Of a stretch of 64,000 nt of DNA, positions 27,259-34,371 are shown piece after piece. Below the pieces are notes generated by a model that made no database searches, was not told where the DNA came from, and saw only the letters and a program-made list of their open reading frames with translations. Both the position numbers and the translations under genes were made by a program. The DNA lies in NCBI GenBank assembly GCA_016791425.1, contig JAEUMQ010000001.1, positions 561,138-625,137 on the forward strand, given 5' to 3'. How positions within the stretch are numbered: the first letter of the stretch is position 1; each line of letters opens with the position of its first letter. Source of the stretch: Hyphomonadaceae bacterium (lineage in GTDB: Bacteria > Pseudomonadota > Alphaproteobacteria > Caulobacterales > Aquidulcibacteraceae).

Positions 27259-27362
27259 GCCTAGGCATTGGAAGCTTACGCGACGTGCGCGCGAGCACTA
27301 CATGCGCCGAGGAACAGCCCACCACCGCTGAGGAGGACTGTCGCAGCAAGCTGGTAACGGTT

Positions 27363-28034
27363 TCACCTCCCGCACCCCGGCGCCTTCCGCGCCGCATCGT
27401 TCACCAGCCCATCCGCGCCCCACGCCGTCCGCGCGCGCACATCCACGCCCGCCGCGCGCAGCGCCCGCGCCATCCAATGATTGCAGACATTGAAGAGATG
27501 AAAGTCCCCGCCGGTGCGCAGGAAGACGCTGCGTTCCGGCAGATGCCCGCCCGCAACCACGATCGCCCCGCCGTCCGCGCCGCGCGTCAGCGCCCGATCG
27601 AGATAGGCGCCGAGCGCCGCCGCCCCTGCGTGCGACACGCCGATCGTCCGTTTCAGGTGCGGCCGGAAATAATGCTCCACCGCTTCATCGCCCGCGACCA
27701 CATGCATCACCGACGGACTCGGCGGAACGAGCGCCTCGAGCCCCATCAGCATGTCCTTGCCTTCGGAGCGGTAGAAAGCCTCGTCGCCCCATCCAATCAG
27801 GAACGATCGCGCCCGCGGATAGAGCCGCCGCAGCGGATGGTCCTCGGCAAGCAGCGCCGCATCGAGCGCGAGATCGACATGAAATCCGTTCGACCACACC
27901 TGCACGCGAACGCAATCGCCGCGCTGCGCCGGCGCCGCAACAAGCGCCCGCTCCGGCCATGCCGCAAACATCGCAGCCGACGCAAGGAGCGCCGCAAGCA
28001 CGCAAAGCCCCGGCGCGCCGAGGCTCTTACCCAT
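27363..28034 (-). CDS. DUF2459 (TIGR02117-like) protein
   Basis: A 223-residue exported or membrane-anchored protein with an N-terminal hydrophobic segment (residues 7-28). The body matches DUF2459: VQVWSNGFHVDLALD near residue 43, FLIGWGDEAFYRS near residue 77, and the C-terminal FHLFNVCNHWMARALRAAGVDV near residue 180. Family members are uncharacterised, sometimes encoded near urease genes; no such genes are nearby. It is 19 bases from aqpZ on the same strand, so the two may be co-transcribed. Confidence 0.8.
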   Translation of the reverse strand: MGKSLGAPGLCVLAALLASAAMFAAWPERALVAAPAQRGDCVRVQVWSNGFHVDLALDAALLAEDHPLRRLYPRARSFLIGWGDEAFYRSEGKDMLMGLEALVPPSPSVMHVVAGDEAVEHYFRPHLKRTIGVSHAGAAALGAYLDRALTRGADGGAIVVAGGHLPERSVFLRTGGDFHLFNVCNHWMARALRAAGVDVRARTAWGADGLVNDAARKAPGCGR

Positions 28035-28053
28035 GCGCCCGATCTTACCGGAC

Positions 28054-28743
28054 TTATCTCTCTTCGGTGAGGAACTTGATGCGGAACGCCAGCCCCGCGA
28101 TCCCGGCCCCGACCAGCGGCGCCACGATGAACGCCCAGAGCTGGCCCGCCGCCGCGCCCCCGACCAGCAGCGCCGGCCCCAGCGACCGCGCCGGGTTCAC
28201 CGACACGCCCGTCACCTGGATCCCGACGATATGGATCACCGTCAGCGTGAGGCCGATCACCAGTCCCGCGACGAGTTCGGTCGAGGCGTTCTGCGTCACG
28301 CCGAGGATCGTCACCACGAACAGGCACGTCGCGAGCGCCTCGAAGATGAGGCACGACCAGAGCGCATACTGCGCCGGCGAGAAATTGCCGTAGCCGTTCT
28401 GCCCCAGCCCGCTGACATTGATATTGTAGCCGACCTGGCCGCTGGCGATGAGATAGAGCGCGCCCGCGCCGACGATGGCGCCGAGGCATTGCGCGATCAC
28501 GTAGCCGACAAGCTCGTTCACGCTCATCCGTCCGGCCACCCACGCCCCGAAGCTGACGGCCGGGTTGACGTGGCAGCCCGAGATCGGCCCGATGCCATAG
28601 GCCATCGCCACGATCGCAAGCCCGAAGGCGAACGCAATGCCGAGCTGGCCGACATGCCCAAAGCCCGCCAATACGGCCGCGCCGCACCCGAAGAGCACCA
28701 GCGTGAAGGTGCCGATGAACTCGGCGGCGAGTTTCTTGGTCAT
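28054..28743 (-). CDS. aqpZ: Aquaporin Z
   Basis: A 229-residue MIP-family water channel in the inner membrane. It has six hydrophobic segments and two NPA loops: HVNPAVS near residue 58 and SVNPARS near residue 177. The pore Phe/His/Thr/Arg pattern of water-selective aquaporins is consistent with the second loop. The DUF2459 gene follows. The exonuclease gene is divergent. Confidence 0.95.
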   Translation of the reverse strand: MTKKLAAEFIGTFTLVLFGCGAAVLAGFGHVGQLGIAFAFGLAIVAMAYGIGPISGCHVNPAVSFGAWVAGRMSVNELVGYVIAQCLGAIVGAGALYLIASGQVGYNINVSGLGQNGYGNFSPAQYALWSCLIFEALATCLFVVTILGVTQNASTELVAGLVIGLTLTVIHIVGIQVTGVSVNPARSLGPALLVGGAAAGQLWAFIVAPLVGAGIAGLAFRIKFLTEER

Positions 28744-28862
28744 CCGTCCCTCCCCAAAGTGCGGAAACCCGATAACGCGCCGAGTCTAACCCGAGTCCCC
28801 CGCCGCGATAGTATTCACAAGGCCCCCCTCCGCCCCCACCTGTGGCGCAAGGAGGGAACGCC

Positions 28863-29399
28863 ATGAGCGCCTGGGACGCCCACATCATCCTCGACGTCGA
28901 AGCCGACGGCCCCTGCCCCGGCCTCTTCAACATGATCTCCTTCGGGCTCGTTTCGCTGGCGAACCCCGAGCGCGCCTTCCTTGGGGAAGTGGCGCCCGTG
29001 CTCGATCATCCCGGCATCGAAGCGGGCCGCGAAGTGAGCGGGATCAGCTTCGCGACCCAGAAGACATACCGCCCGCCCGCGCTCGTCATGACCGAAGCGC
29101 ACGCCTGGGTGCGCGAGATCGCCGGCGCCAAGCGGCCCGTCTTCTGGTCCGACAATCCCGCCTTTGATTGGCAATTCTGGAATTGGTACTCGCAGAAATT
29201 CGTCGGCGCCAATCCTGGCGGCCATAGCGCGCGCCGCATCGGCGATCTCGACGCCGGGCGCCGCGGCGAGCCCTTGAACGCCAGCGCCTGGAAGAAGCGC
29301 CGCGTCACCACCCACACCCACAACCCGGTAGACGATGCGCGCGGCAACGCCGAGGCGCTGCGCTGGATCCTGACCGAGATGGGCGAGCGCTTCGCGTGA
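28863..29399 (+). CDS. DEDD-type 3'-5' exonuclease-like protein
   Basis: A 178-residue nuclease of the RNase H-like fold. ILDVEADGP near residue 7 supplies the first D-x-E pair, WSDNPAFDWQFW near residue 87 the second acidic residue, and THNPVDDARGNAEAL near residue 156 the D-D-A-R final motif. This is close to DnaQ/RNase T-type exonucleases but lacks other domains. GGAGG stands 7 bases before the ATG. Substrate (DNA or RNA) is unknown. It marks the left border of the toxin fragment region. Confidence 0.82.
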   Translation: MSAWDAHIILDVEADGPCPGLFNMISFGLVSLANPERAFLGEVAPVLDHPGIEAGREVSGISFATQKTYRPPALVMTEAHAWVREIAGAKRPVFWSDNPAFDWQFWNWYSQKFVGANPGGHSARRIGDLDAGRRGEPLNASAWKKRRVTTHTHNPVDDARGNAEALRWILTEMGERFA

Positions 29400-29435
29400 G
29401 CTTGGACCGCCGGCTTCCAGCCGCCGCCACGAGCG

Positions 29436-29669
29436 CCCCGCGCCCTGCAAGATAAGTGAGATCGTCCGCCTGCTGACGAGTGAGCGTTCCGCGCGCGATC
29501 TGGCGATTGATGAACCCCTGCCAGGCGTCGCCGGCTTCCGCCGCACCCTCCGCGACCATCTCCGTCAGCCGCTGGTACGCCCGCTGTCCCTCCTCCCCTC
29601 CGACCCGAAAGATGAGCCGCGTCAGCTCGTCCGGAACGCGCATCGCCGCATCGAGCCCGCCTGGAACTT
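29436..29669 (-). pseudogene. Orphan fragment A of the polymorphic toxin's middle region
   Basis: About 234 bases are nearly identical to 30917-31150 inside the intact toxin gene. Read on the minus strand it encodes the segment from PGGLDAAMRVPDELTRL to LTYLAGRGA. Upstream and downstream coding regions are missing, and the frame runs into the antisense of the exonuclease gene, so it is a displaced remnant rather than a working gene. Such fragments are common beside polymorphic toxin loci. Confidence 0.85.
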
Positions 29670-29715
29670 GTGTGCCTAGCCCTCATTCTTCGTGCGGTTC
29701 ATGAGGAGGAAGTTT

Positions 29716-29863
29716 CCGCCGCACCCTCCGCGACCATCTCCGTCAGCCTCTGGTACGCCCGCTCTCCCTCCTCCCCTCCGACCCGAAAGATGAGCCGCGT
29801 CAGCTCGTCCGGAACGCGCATCGCCGCATCGAGCCCGCCGGGAACCTCGTGCTCCGCCCGCGC
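29716..29863 (-). pseudogene. Orphan fragment B of the polymorphic toxin's middle region
   Basis: About 148 bases match 31018-31165 of the intact toxin gene with a few substitutions, ending on the other side at the CTCGTGCTCCGCCCGCGC boundary. It encodes EHEVPGGLDAAMRVP to VAEGAA. It lies 33 bases beyond the immunity gene stop. Between A and B there are about 46 bases without recognised similarity. Confidence 0.82.
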
Positions 29864-29896
29864 TCGAGATTGTTCCTTATACGGAAGTTCCCGCGC

Positions 29897-30349
29897 CTAC
29901 AGCGCCGGCAACTCTCCAAACTCGTAGGGCATATCGATCATCGACAGCTGGTCCGGCTCCACGCCCGGCTCCCAAATGCCTGCCTTGCGGTCGAGGACGA
30001 CGCGGCCGTCTTTCCGCCGAAGCGCCGGGCACCCCAGATGGATGTAGAGCAAATCGCCCTCGTAAGCGTGCAACAGCGCCGCCACGACGAACCCGCACAG
30101 CCGCTCCCATTCCCGATGATCACGCCCGGACGATATGTGCAGATAAAGTTCCGCCTCTACGCCGCACTTGCTCGCCCGGTCGTCATGAGGAAGACGAGTA
30201 AGAATTCCCACCGACGCCGCGTCCGAGGTCAAGTGTTTGATCCCGTTGAATTCCTCACCCATGTGCAACGGCGTCGCCCGCAGCAGAACCTGCTGCAATT
30301 CCTCGGGCGAGGCTTCGGTCTGAAGAAAGACCTTATTGTCCAAGGACAT
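29897..30349 (-). CDS. Candidate immunity protein (SitI3-like)
   Basis: A 150-residue cytosolic protein with no signal peptide, encoded 10 bases after the toxin gene; its AGGAGG ribosome binding site overlaps the toxin stop codon. The fold looks alpha/beta with acidic character, and its C-terminal half (DLLYIHLGCPALRRKDGRVVL) resembles the SitI3 immunity family by eye. Position directly after a CdiA-like toxin is the strongest evidence that it neutralises that toxin by binding it. The exact family assignment is uncertain. Confidence 0.62.
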   Translation of the reverse strand: MSLDNKVFLQTEASPEELQQVLLRATPLHMGEEFNGIKHLTSDAASVGILTRLPHDDRASKCGVEAELYLHISSGRDHREWERLCGFVVAALLHAYEGDLLYIHLGCPALRRKDGRVVLDRKAGIWEPGVEPDQLSMIDMPYEFGELPAL

Positions 30350-30359
30350 TGCGACCTCC

Positions 30360-31496
30360 TCATGGATATGCTCGGCCGATGCGGCCGTCGCGATCAATAG
30401 TGAGCACCTCCTGCAAGCCCGGGATCGGGTTTTCTCTGAGCGCCCGTTGCAACTCGGCGCGCGTACCGGAAATCCCGTCAAGGCTTACGGCGATGCGGTA
30501 CGCTTGTCCCTCCCGGACCTTGTCCCAAATGTCGCTGTACGCCGTACCGATATGTGTCGTTGGCGAGACAACATCAAACACGCGATTCTCAATCAGCATG
30601 TCAGGATTGGCGTCTTCCTTGAGCCCCGCCAATCTTCGCTCCTCCGATGTCAACTTTGGTTGCTCGAACACCTGATACCCGGCGCGATCGAAGTGAACGG
30701 CCGCATCATGCTGGCGGCGCAGACTTGTTCGCGTGATCTCATTGTCGTTCGGGTGAGGCGCCTCCGGTTCACCGAACAGGTTACCCCCGCCACGCAAACC
30801 GCTCGGTTGCGTTCGGGGAAAATGGAAACGCCTGTCTGTCATCGGAATGACCGCGCGGGCGCTCCGCGCCGTCCGCGCAACGCGCCCAACCGGCCCCACG
30901 ACGCTCGCAGCGATCGCGCCGCGCCCTGCAAGATAGGTAAGATCGTCCGCCTGCTGACGAGTGAGCGTTCCGCGTGCGATCTGGCGATTGATGAACCCCT
31001 GCCAGGCTTCGCCGGCCTCCGCCGCACCCTCCGCGACCATCTCCGTCAGCCGCTGGTACGCCCGCTGTCCCTCCTCCCCTCCGACCCGGAAAATGAGCCG
31101 CGTCAGCTCGTCCGGAACGCGCATCGCCGCGTCGAGCCCACCTGGAACCTCGTGCTCCGCCCGCGCCCGCGCGTCCCGCTCCGCCTCGCGCAGCCGCGCC
31201 GCCGTCCAGCCGATCGTGCGCCAGAACACGCGCTCCGCGGGGTGAGGCGCCCTTCGCGGCGCAGGCGGCGACCGCGGCCGCCGAGGATCGCCGCCCCCTC
31301 CGCCACCGCCGCTCGTCCATTGCCCGCCGTCGCGATTGCCGGCCGGGACCCACGGCTGGCTCGGCCAATTCGGATTGTATTTCCGCTCCCGCTCCCGCCG
31401 CCGCAGCGCGAGCGCGAGCTTCAGCGCCTTCACCTCGGCGCTGACCGCGACGAGATTGGCGTGGATGTGGTCGAGATCGGCATGGACTGTTTCCAT
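30360..31496 (-). CDS. Polymorphic toxin with CdiA-like C-terminal tRNase domain
   Basis: A 378-residue protein without signal peptide. An N-terminal helix (residues 1-38) is followed by WVPAGNRDGGQWT (49-61) and a Gly run, a motif seen at the front of many predicted alphaproteobacterial toxins. A helical middle region (about 116-193) is the part repeated in fragments A and B. The C-terminal ~130 residues carry NPDMLIENRVFDVVSP (Asp299, Asp308), then KVREGQAYRIAVSLD, the pattern of CdiA C-terminal nucleases that cleave tRNA. The secretion route is unknown. It begins about 165 bases from the tmRNA gene, on the opposite strand. Confidence 0.72.
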   Translation of the reverse strand: METVHADLDHIHANLVAVSAEVKALKLALALRRRERERKYNPNWPSQPWVPAGNRDGGQWTSGGGGGGGDPRRPRSPPAPRRAPHPAERVFWRTIGWTAARLREAERDARARAEHEVPGGLDAAMRVPDELTRLIFRVGGEEGQRAYQRLTEMVAEGAAEAGEAWQGFINRQIARGTLTRQQADDLTYLAGRGAIAASVVGPVGRVARTARSARAVIPMTDRRFHFPRTQPSGLRGGGNLFGEPEAPHPNDNEITRTSLRRQHDAAVHFDRAGYQVFEQPKLTSEERRLAGLKEDANPDMLIENRVFDVVSPTTHIGTAYSDIWDKVREGQAYRIAVSLDGISGTRAELQRALRENPIPGLQEVLTIDRDGRIGRAYP

Positions 31497-31631
31497 GCCC
31501 GCATTCTCGCCCCACCGCGGGCCCGGTCGGATAAGTTCGCGCCGCGTTCGCCGTTTTCCCTTGCGCCGCCTGGTCCGTGCCCCTGCGCGACGCGGGGACG
31601 AAGCAAGTTCCGTCCCCTCATTTTCTCGATT

Positions 31632-31659
31632 TTGAGCTAGCGCCGACGCGCCCTATATT
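31632..31659 (+). promoter_or_regulatory. Promoter of the tmRNA gene
   Basis: TTGAGC (31632-31637), a 16-base spacer and TATATT (31654-31659). Transcription would begin near 31666, directly before the first hairpin of the tmRNA acceptor piece. Confidence 0.7.
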
Positions 31660-31747
31660 CCGACTCGTCCGGGCTTGCCCGGACTATGGCGATAAACGCG
31701 CGGAGATAGGCGGATCGGACCCGGGTGCGATTCCCGGCGGCTCCACC

Positions 31748-31820
31748 AGCCTTCGCTCGCTTCGCGAGCTACGGCTAGGCAAGCCTGAGTGCTGACTTCG
31801 GGGCGAAGCGAGCGAAGGCT
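31748..31820 (+). repeat. 18-bp inverted repeat in the tmRNA intervening segment
   Basis: AGCCTTCGCTCGCTTCGC (31748-31765) and its exact reverse complement (31803-31820). The first arm starts at the final A of the acceptor CCA. Folding would give a stem that holds the CCA end near the processing region, a plausible RNase substrate in maturation. Confidence 0.75.
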
Positions 31821-31984
31821 GTCTCGCCGAAGCCCGAAGGGCGAAGGCGGACCTAGGCGCAGCAAGCGTTGAGCGCAGGCGGACCTTTCGTTGGAAGTCC
31901 ACGAGGGGCCGAACAGGATCGACGGACGTTGAAGGACGTGGCTTTCGCTCGGGTGGTCCCGTTACAGGCCAAACAGCAATAGTT

Positions 31985-32026
31985 GCCAACGACAACACTG
32001 CTGAGGGTTATGCTCTCGCCGCGTAA
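31985..32026 (+). other. tmRNA proteolysis tag reading frame (ANDNTAEGYALAA)
   Basis: Thirteen codons from the resume codon GCC to TAA. With the Ala brought by the charged tmRNA the tag is A-ANDNTAEGYALAA. The AND start and the LAA end are those expected for SspB and ClpX recognition. Confidence 0.93.
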
Positions 32027-32082
32027 GCGGTTGGAGGAAAACCCACTTTAAGCCCTGCGGTCTCGCAACCGCAGGCGGGGCT

Positions 32083-32116
32083 CCCCGGCGCCCGGCAACA
32101 GAAGCCGGGGATTTTC
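32083..32116 (+). terminator. Terminator after the tmRNA coding piece
   Basis: CCCCGGC (32083-32089) pairs with GCCGGGG (32104-32110), followed by ATTTTCCC. Confidence 0.65.
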
Positions 32117-32121
32117 CCGAC

Positions 32122-32197
32122 TTGGAGCGCGGGCCTCCTGGCCCGCATCTCCCTTCAAACGTCGCGTACAAAGCGGGCCTCAGGGCCCGCGTTCCAG
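32122..32197. repeat. Inverted pair of GGAGCGCGGGCC palindromes
   Basis: TTGGAGCGCGGGCCTCCTGG followed by CCCGC at 32122-32146, and the opposite orientation GCGGGCCTCAGGGCCCGC plus GTTCCAG at 32173-32197. Each unit is a palindrome flanked on one side by TTGGAGC or its complement. Copies occur at 35773 and 39411-39482. Confidence 0.85.
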
Positions 32198-32500
32198 CAC
32201 TCTTCCACCGTCGCATCTCGCGCGCCGTGTGAATCTTCACACACATGCCGCGCCTCGTTCGCGACGAACGTTCCCGCGCTCCACGGGCGCGAGTCTGCAC
32301 CGCGCCGGACTCTCGCGCGGCTTGCTGAAACGCATGCAATGTACGCTGCCGACGCAAGCGCGACGGAACCTACGGCGCCGCTTTGCGAGTGGCCTGCAGG
32401 GTCAATTCGCGCAGGCTGGATCATCAATTGACTGAGCCTGCGCGGGCGTTAAGGGTGACGACCCGAATGGGGCGCATCCGGGGGGAGCGAGAGAGCGAAC
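32198..32500. other. Gene-free stretch upstream of sspB
   Basis: No protein-coding signal is seen. It contains a 16-base inverted repeat with perfect 7-base arms, GTGTGAATCTTCACAC, at 32227-32242, which could be an operator. No clear promoter for sspB was identified. Confidence 0.5.
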
Positions 32501-32986
32501 GTGAGCGAAGACGCGATTGGATACGAGCAGCTGACGCAAGATGCCTTCCGCGGCATTGTGCGCGCCGCGTTGCAGCTTGCGGCGGGGCCGCGCGGCCTGC
32601 CCGGCCGGCATCATTTTTACATCACGTTCCGCACCAAGGCGCCGGGCGTCACCATTCCCGAGCACCTGGCCGCCCGTTACCCCGACGAGATGACGATCGT
32701 CCTGGAGCACCAGTTCTGGGACCTCGAGGTCTACCAGGACCGCTTCCGCGTCGTCCTGAAGTTCGGCGGCGAGCCGCACGGCGTGATCGTGCCCCTGATG
32801 GCGGTCACTCGCTTCTTTGATCCCTCGGTGAAGTTCGGCTTGCATTTCGAGCAGCCGGCCGCCGGCGGCAAGGCGCCGCTGCGGGTTCCCGAGATCGAGG
32901 AAGAGCCCCCCGAGGTGGAGGCGCCGGCCGCTTCGGCCGCCGCGCCCAGCGCGGTCGTCTCGCTGGACGCCTTCCGCAAGAAATAG
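32501..32986 (+). CDS. sspB: ClpXP adaptor SspB (alphaproteobacterial type)
   Basis: SspB tethers ssrA-tagged proteins to ClpXP for degradation. The 161-residue protein has the alpha-SspB substrate-binding core: GRHHFYITFRTKAPGV near residue 34, IPEHLAARYPDEMTIVLEHQFWDLEV near residue 52 and FGGEPHGVIVPLMAVTRFFDPSV near residue 88. A flexible Ala/Pro/Glu linker (about 125-150) ends in a short tail SLDAFRKK, in the place of the ClpX-binding motif. The start is GTG. It is next to ssrA, so tag and adaptor are encoded side by side. Confidence 0.93.
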   Translation: MSEDAIGYEQLTQDAFRGIVRAALQLAAGPRGLPGRHHFYITFRTKAPGVTIPEHLAARYPDEMTIVLEHQFWDLEVYQDRFRVVLKFGGEPHGVIVPLMAVTRFFDPSVKFGLHFEQPAAGGKAPLRVPEIEEEPPEVEAPAASAAAPSAVVSLDAFRKK

Positions 32987-33010
32987 CCCGCTTTTGTGTG
33001 GATCGGCCCG

Positions 33011-33448
33011 TCATCCCAGCCTTGAGGCGGTCGGGGTGTGCGGGCCCGCGCGCACGCTGACCCGGTCGCGCTCCCCCGGAACGCGCTCGCACTCCAACCG
33101 CGCGATCTGGCTGTCGTCGAAGAAGACGAAACCCTTCAGCCCGTCGAGCACCGCCTTCGCCAGATTGTCGAGATCGAGCCTGGGCGCCTCGCCCTGATAT
33201 TCCATCCTCACCGAGGCGCAGAAATCGCCCCAGCGCGGCCGCACCTGGAAATCCTTGCGCAGGAACTCGTAGATCAGCAGCTTGTAATAGCGCGCCTGCG
33301 TGGTGATCCCATCGATCTGGATCTCCACCGCCTCCCCATTCACGGGATCGCCCACGCGCCGCGCCCGCACCTTGCCCTTCCCGATCCAGGCCGCCTTTTC
33401 AGGGTCAGGCGTGCGGGGAACGGCCGTTTCTGGTATTGTGCGCTCCAT
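33011..33448 (-). CDS. RusA-family endodeoxyribonuclease-like protein
   Basis: A 145-residue protein. LDLDNLAKAVLDGLKGFVFFDDSQIARL (from about residue 93) contains the acidic cluster (D-x-D-N, D, D-D) and the D-S-Q-I strand typical of RusA Holliday-junction resolvases, which are often phage-derived. The N-terminal half (GKVRARRVGDPVNGEAVEI) is less clear. Its start codon at 33448 overlaps the divergent DUF29 start; one of the two may begin elsewhere. Confidence 0.7.
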   Translation of the reverse strand: MERTIPETAVPRTPDPEKAAWIGKGKVRARRVGDPVNGEAVEIQIDGITTQARYYKLLIYEFLRKDFQVRPRWGDFCASVRMEYQGEAPRLDLDNLAKAVLDGLKGFVFFDDSQIARLECERVPGERDRVSVRAGPHTPTASRLG

Positions 33449-33929
33449 GTCGCCTGACGATCACCGCCCAGCGGTTCCCGATCTCTACGAGACTGACTTC
33501 TATCTCTGGACGCAAGCCCAGGCCGAGGCCATCCGCGCGCATGGCCAGGCCGCGCCGACCGCCAACCCGCCCATCGATTGGGACCGCGTCGCCGAGGAGA
33601 TCGAGGACATGGGCAAATCCGAGCGGCGCGAGGCCCGGTCCCGGACGATCGTCATCCTTCAGCATCTCTTCAAGCTCGCCTGGTCTAAGCGTCCTGAACC
33701 CCGAGGCGGCTGGGAGGAAACCATCGTCACGCAGCGCGACGACCTGAAGAGCACTCTCACGCCCACCATCCGCAAGAGCGTCGAAATCGAGCTTGAGTCG
33801 CTTCACCTGGTTGCCGCGGACGCCGCCTCCCGCGCATTCGCCGCCGATGAACCGTCCGCCCCCCGCGACGTCTCGCTCCGCTGGACGCTGCCGCAGATCC
33901 TCGGCGAGGAGAACGATCCGATTGCCTGA
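33447..33929 (+). CDS. DUF29 family protein
   Basis: A 160-residue DUF29 protein: LYETDFYLWTQAQAEAIRAH near residue 11, IDWDRVAEEIEDMGKSERREARSR near residue 43 and HLFKLAWSKRPEPRGGWEETI near residue 74 fit the family. DUF29 proteins are all-helical, of unknown function and often multicopy in proteobacteria and cyanobacteria. The ATG was chosen where the domain begins; codons upstream read antisense to the RusA-like gene. The DCC gene starts within its stop codon region. Confidence 0.85.
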   Translation: MSPDDHRPAVPDLYETDFYLWTQAQAEAIRAHGQAAPTANPPIDWDRVAEEIEDMGKSERREARSRTIVILQHLFKLAWSKRPEPRGGWEETIVTQRDDLKSTLTPTIRKSVEIELESLHLVAADAASRAFAADEPSAPRDVSLRWTLPQILGEENDPIA

Positions 33930-34344
33930 GGACGCGGCCGAGCCAGCCGCCGCGGCGCTCGTCCTCTATGACGGCGATTGCGCGCTCTGCGCCCGTTCGG
34001 TGCAATTCCTCGCGCCGCGCGACGCCCAGCGCCGCCTCCGCTTCGCCGCCATCGCCGGCCCGCACGGCCGCGCGCCCGCCCGCGCCGCCGGCATCGATCC
34101 CGACGCGCCCGCCACCTGGCTCCTGATCGACGAGGCCGGCCGCGCGCACGGCCGCTCCGACGCGATCCTCCAAGCCCTCCGCCGCTTGAAAGCTCCCTGG
34201 CCGGCGCTCGGCCTCGCCGGGTTCGCCGTCCCCCGCTTCGTCCGCGACGCGCTCTACGACTGGGTGGCCGCCAACCGCGCACGCTGGTTCGGCCGCGCCT
34301 GCCTCGTTCCCGACGCAGCTTGGGCCGACCGCGTCCTCGACTGA
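33922..34344 (+). CDS. DCC family (DUF393) thiol-disulfide oxidoreductase-like protein
   Basis: A 140-residue protein beginning with the DCC motif: LVLYDGDCALCARSVQFL (residues 13-30) includes the D-x-x-C-x-x-C that names the family. Later, FVRDALYDWVAANRARWFG matches the C-terminal part. No ATG is available, and TTG at 33922 is preceded by GAGGAGAA and overlaps the DUF29 stop, so a TTG start is proposed. Function is presumed redox but unproven. Confidence 0.82.
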   Translation: MPEDAAEPAAAALVLYDGDCALCARSVQFLAPRDAQRRLRFAAIAGPHGRAPARAAGIDPDAPATWLLIDEAGRAHGRSDAILQALRRLKAPWPALGLAGFAVPRFVRDALYDWVAANRARWFGRACLVPDAAWADRVLD

Positions 34345-34371
34345 GCAGCCGAGCAGCGCTATCCCGCGCCC

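Larger units (their letters stand above)
31665..32110 (+). ncRNA. ssrA: Two-piece (circularly permuted) tmRNA
   Basis: tmRNA rescues ribosomes stalled on broken mRNAs and tags the peptide for proteolysis. The gene is permuted as in alphaproteobacteria: the acceptor piece comes first, with the GTCCGGGC/GCCCGGAC hairpin (31667-31684), a T-arm CCGGG/CCCGG and the end GGCTCCACCA (CCA at 31746-31748). After an intervening segment with an 18-bp inverted repeat, the coding piece starts GGGGCCG at 31905. GGGGCCG pairs with CGGCTCC of the acceptor end, leaving the G3-U pair that AlaRS recognises. The tag ORF is at 31985-32026. sspB follows. Confidence 0.95.

Noticed and set aside
31715-31748. tRNA gene ending in GGCTCCACCA
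   Set aside because: There is no D-arm or anticodon arm; the partner acceptor strand is at 31905, so it is the acceptor piece of a permuted tmRNA.
31763-31992. Short minus-strand open frames over the tmRNA
   Set aside because: They overlap a well-supported structural RNA and have no protein-like features.
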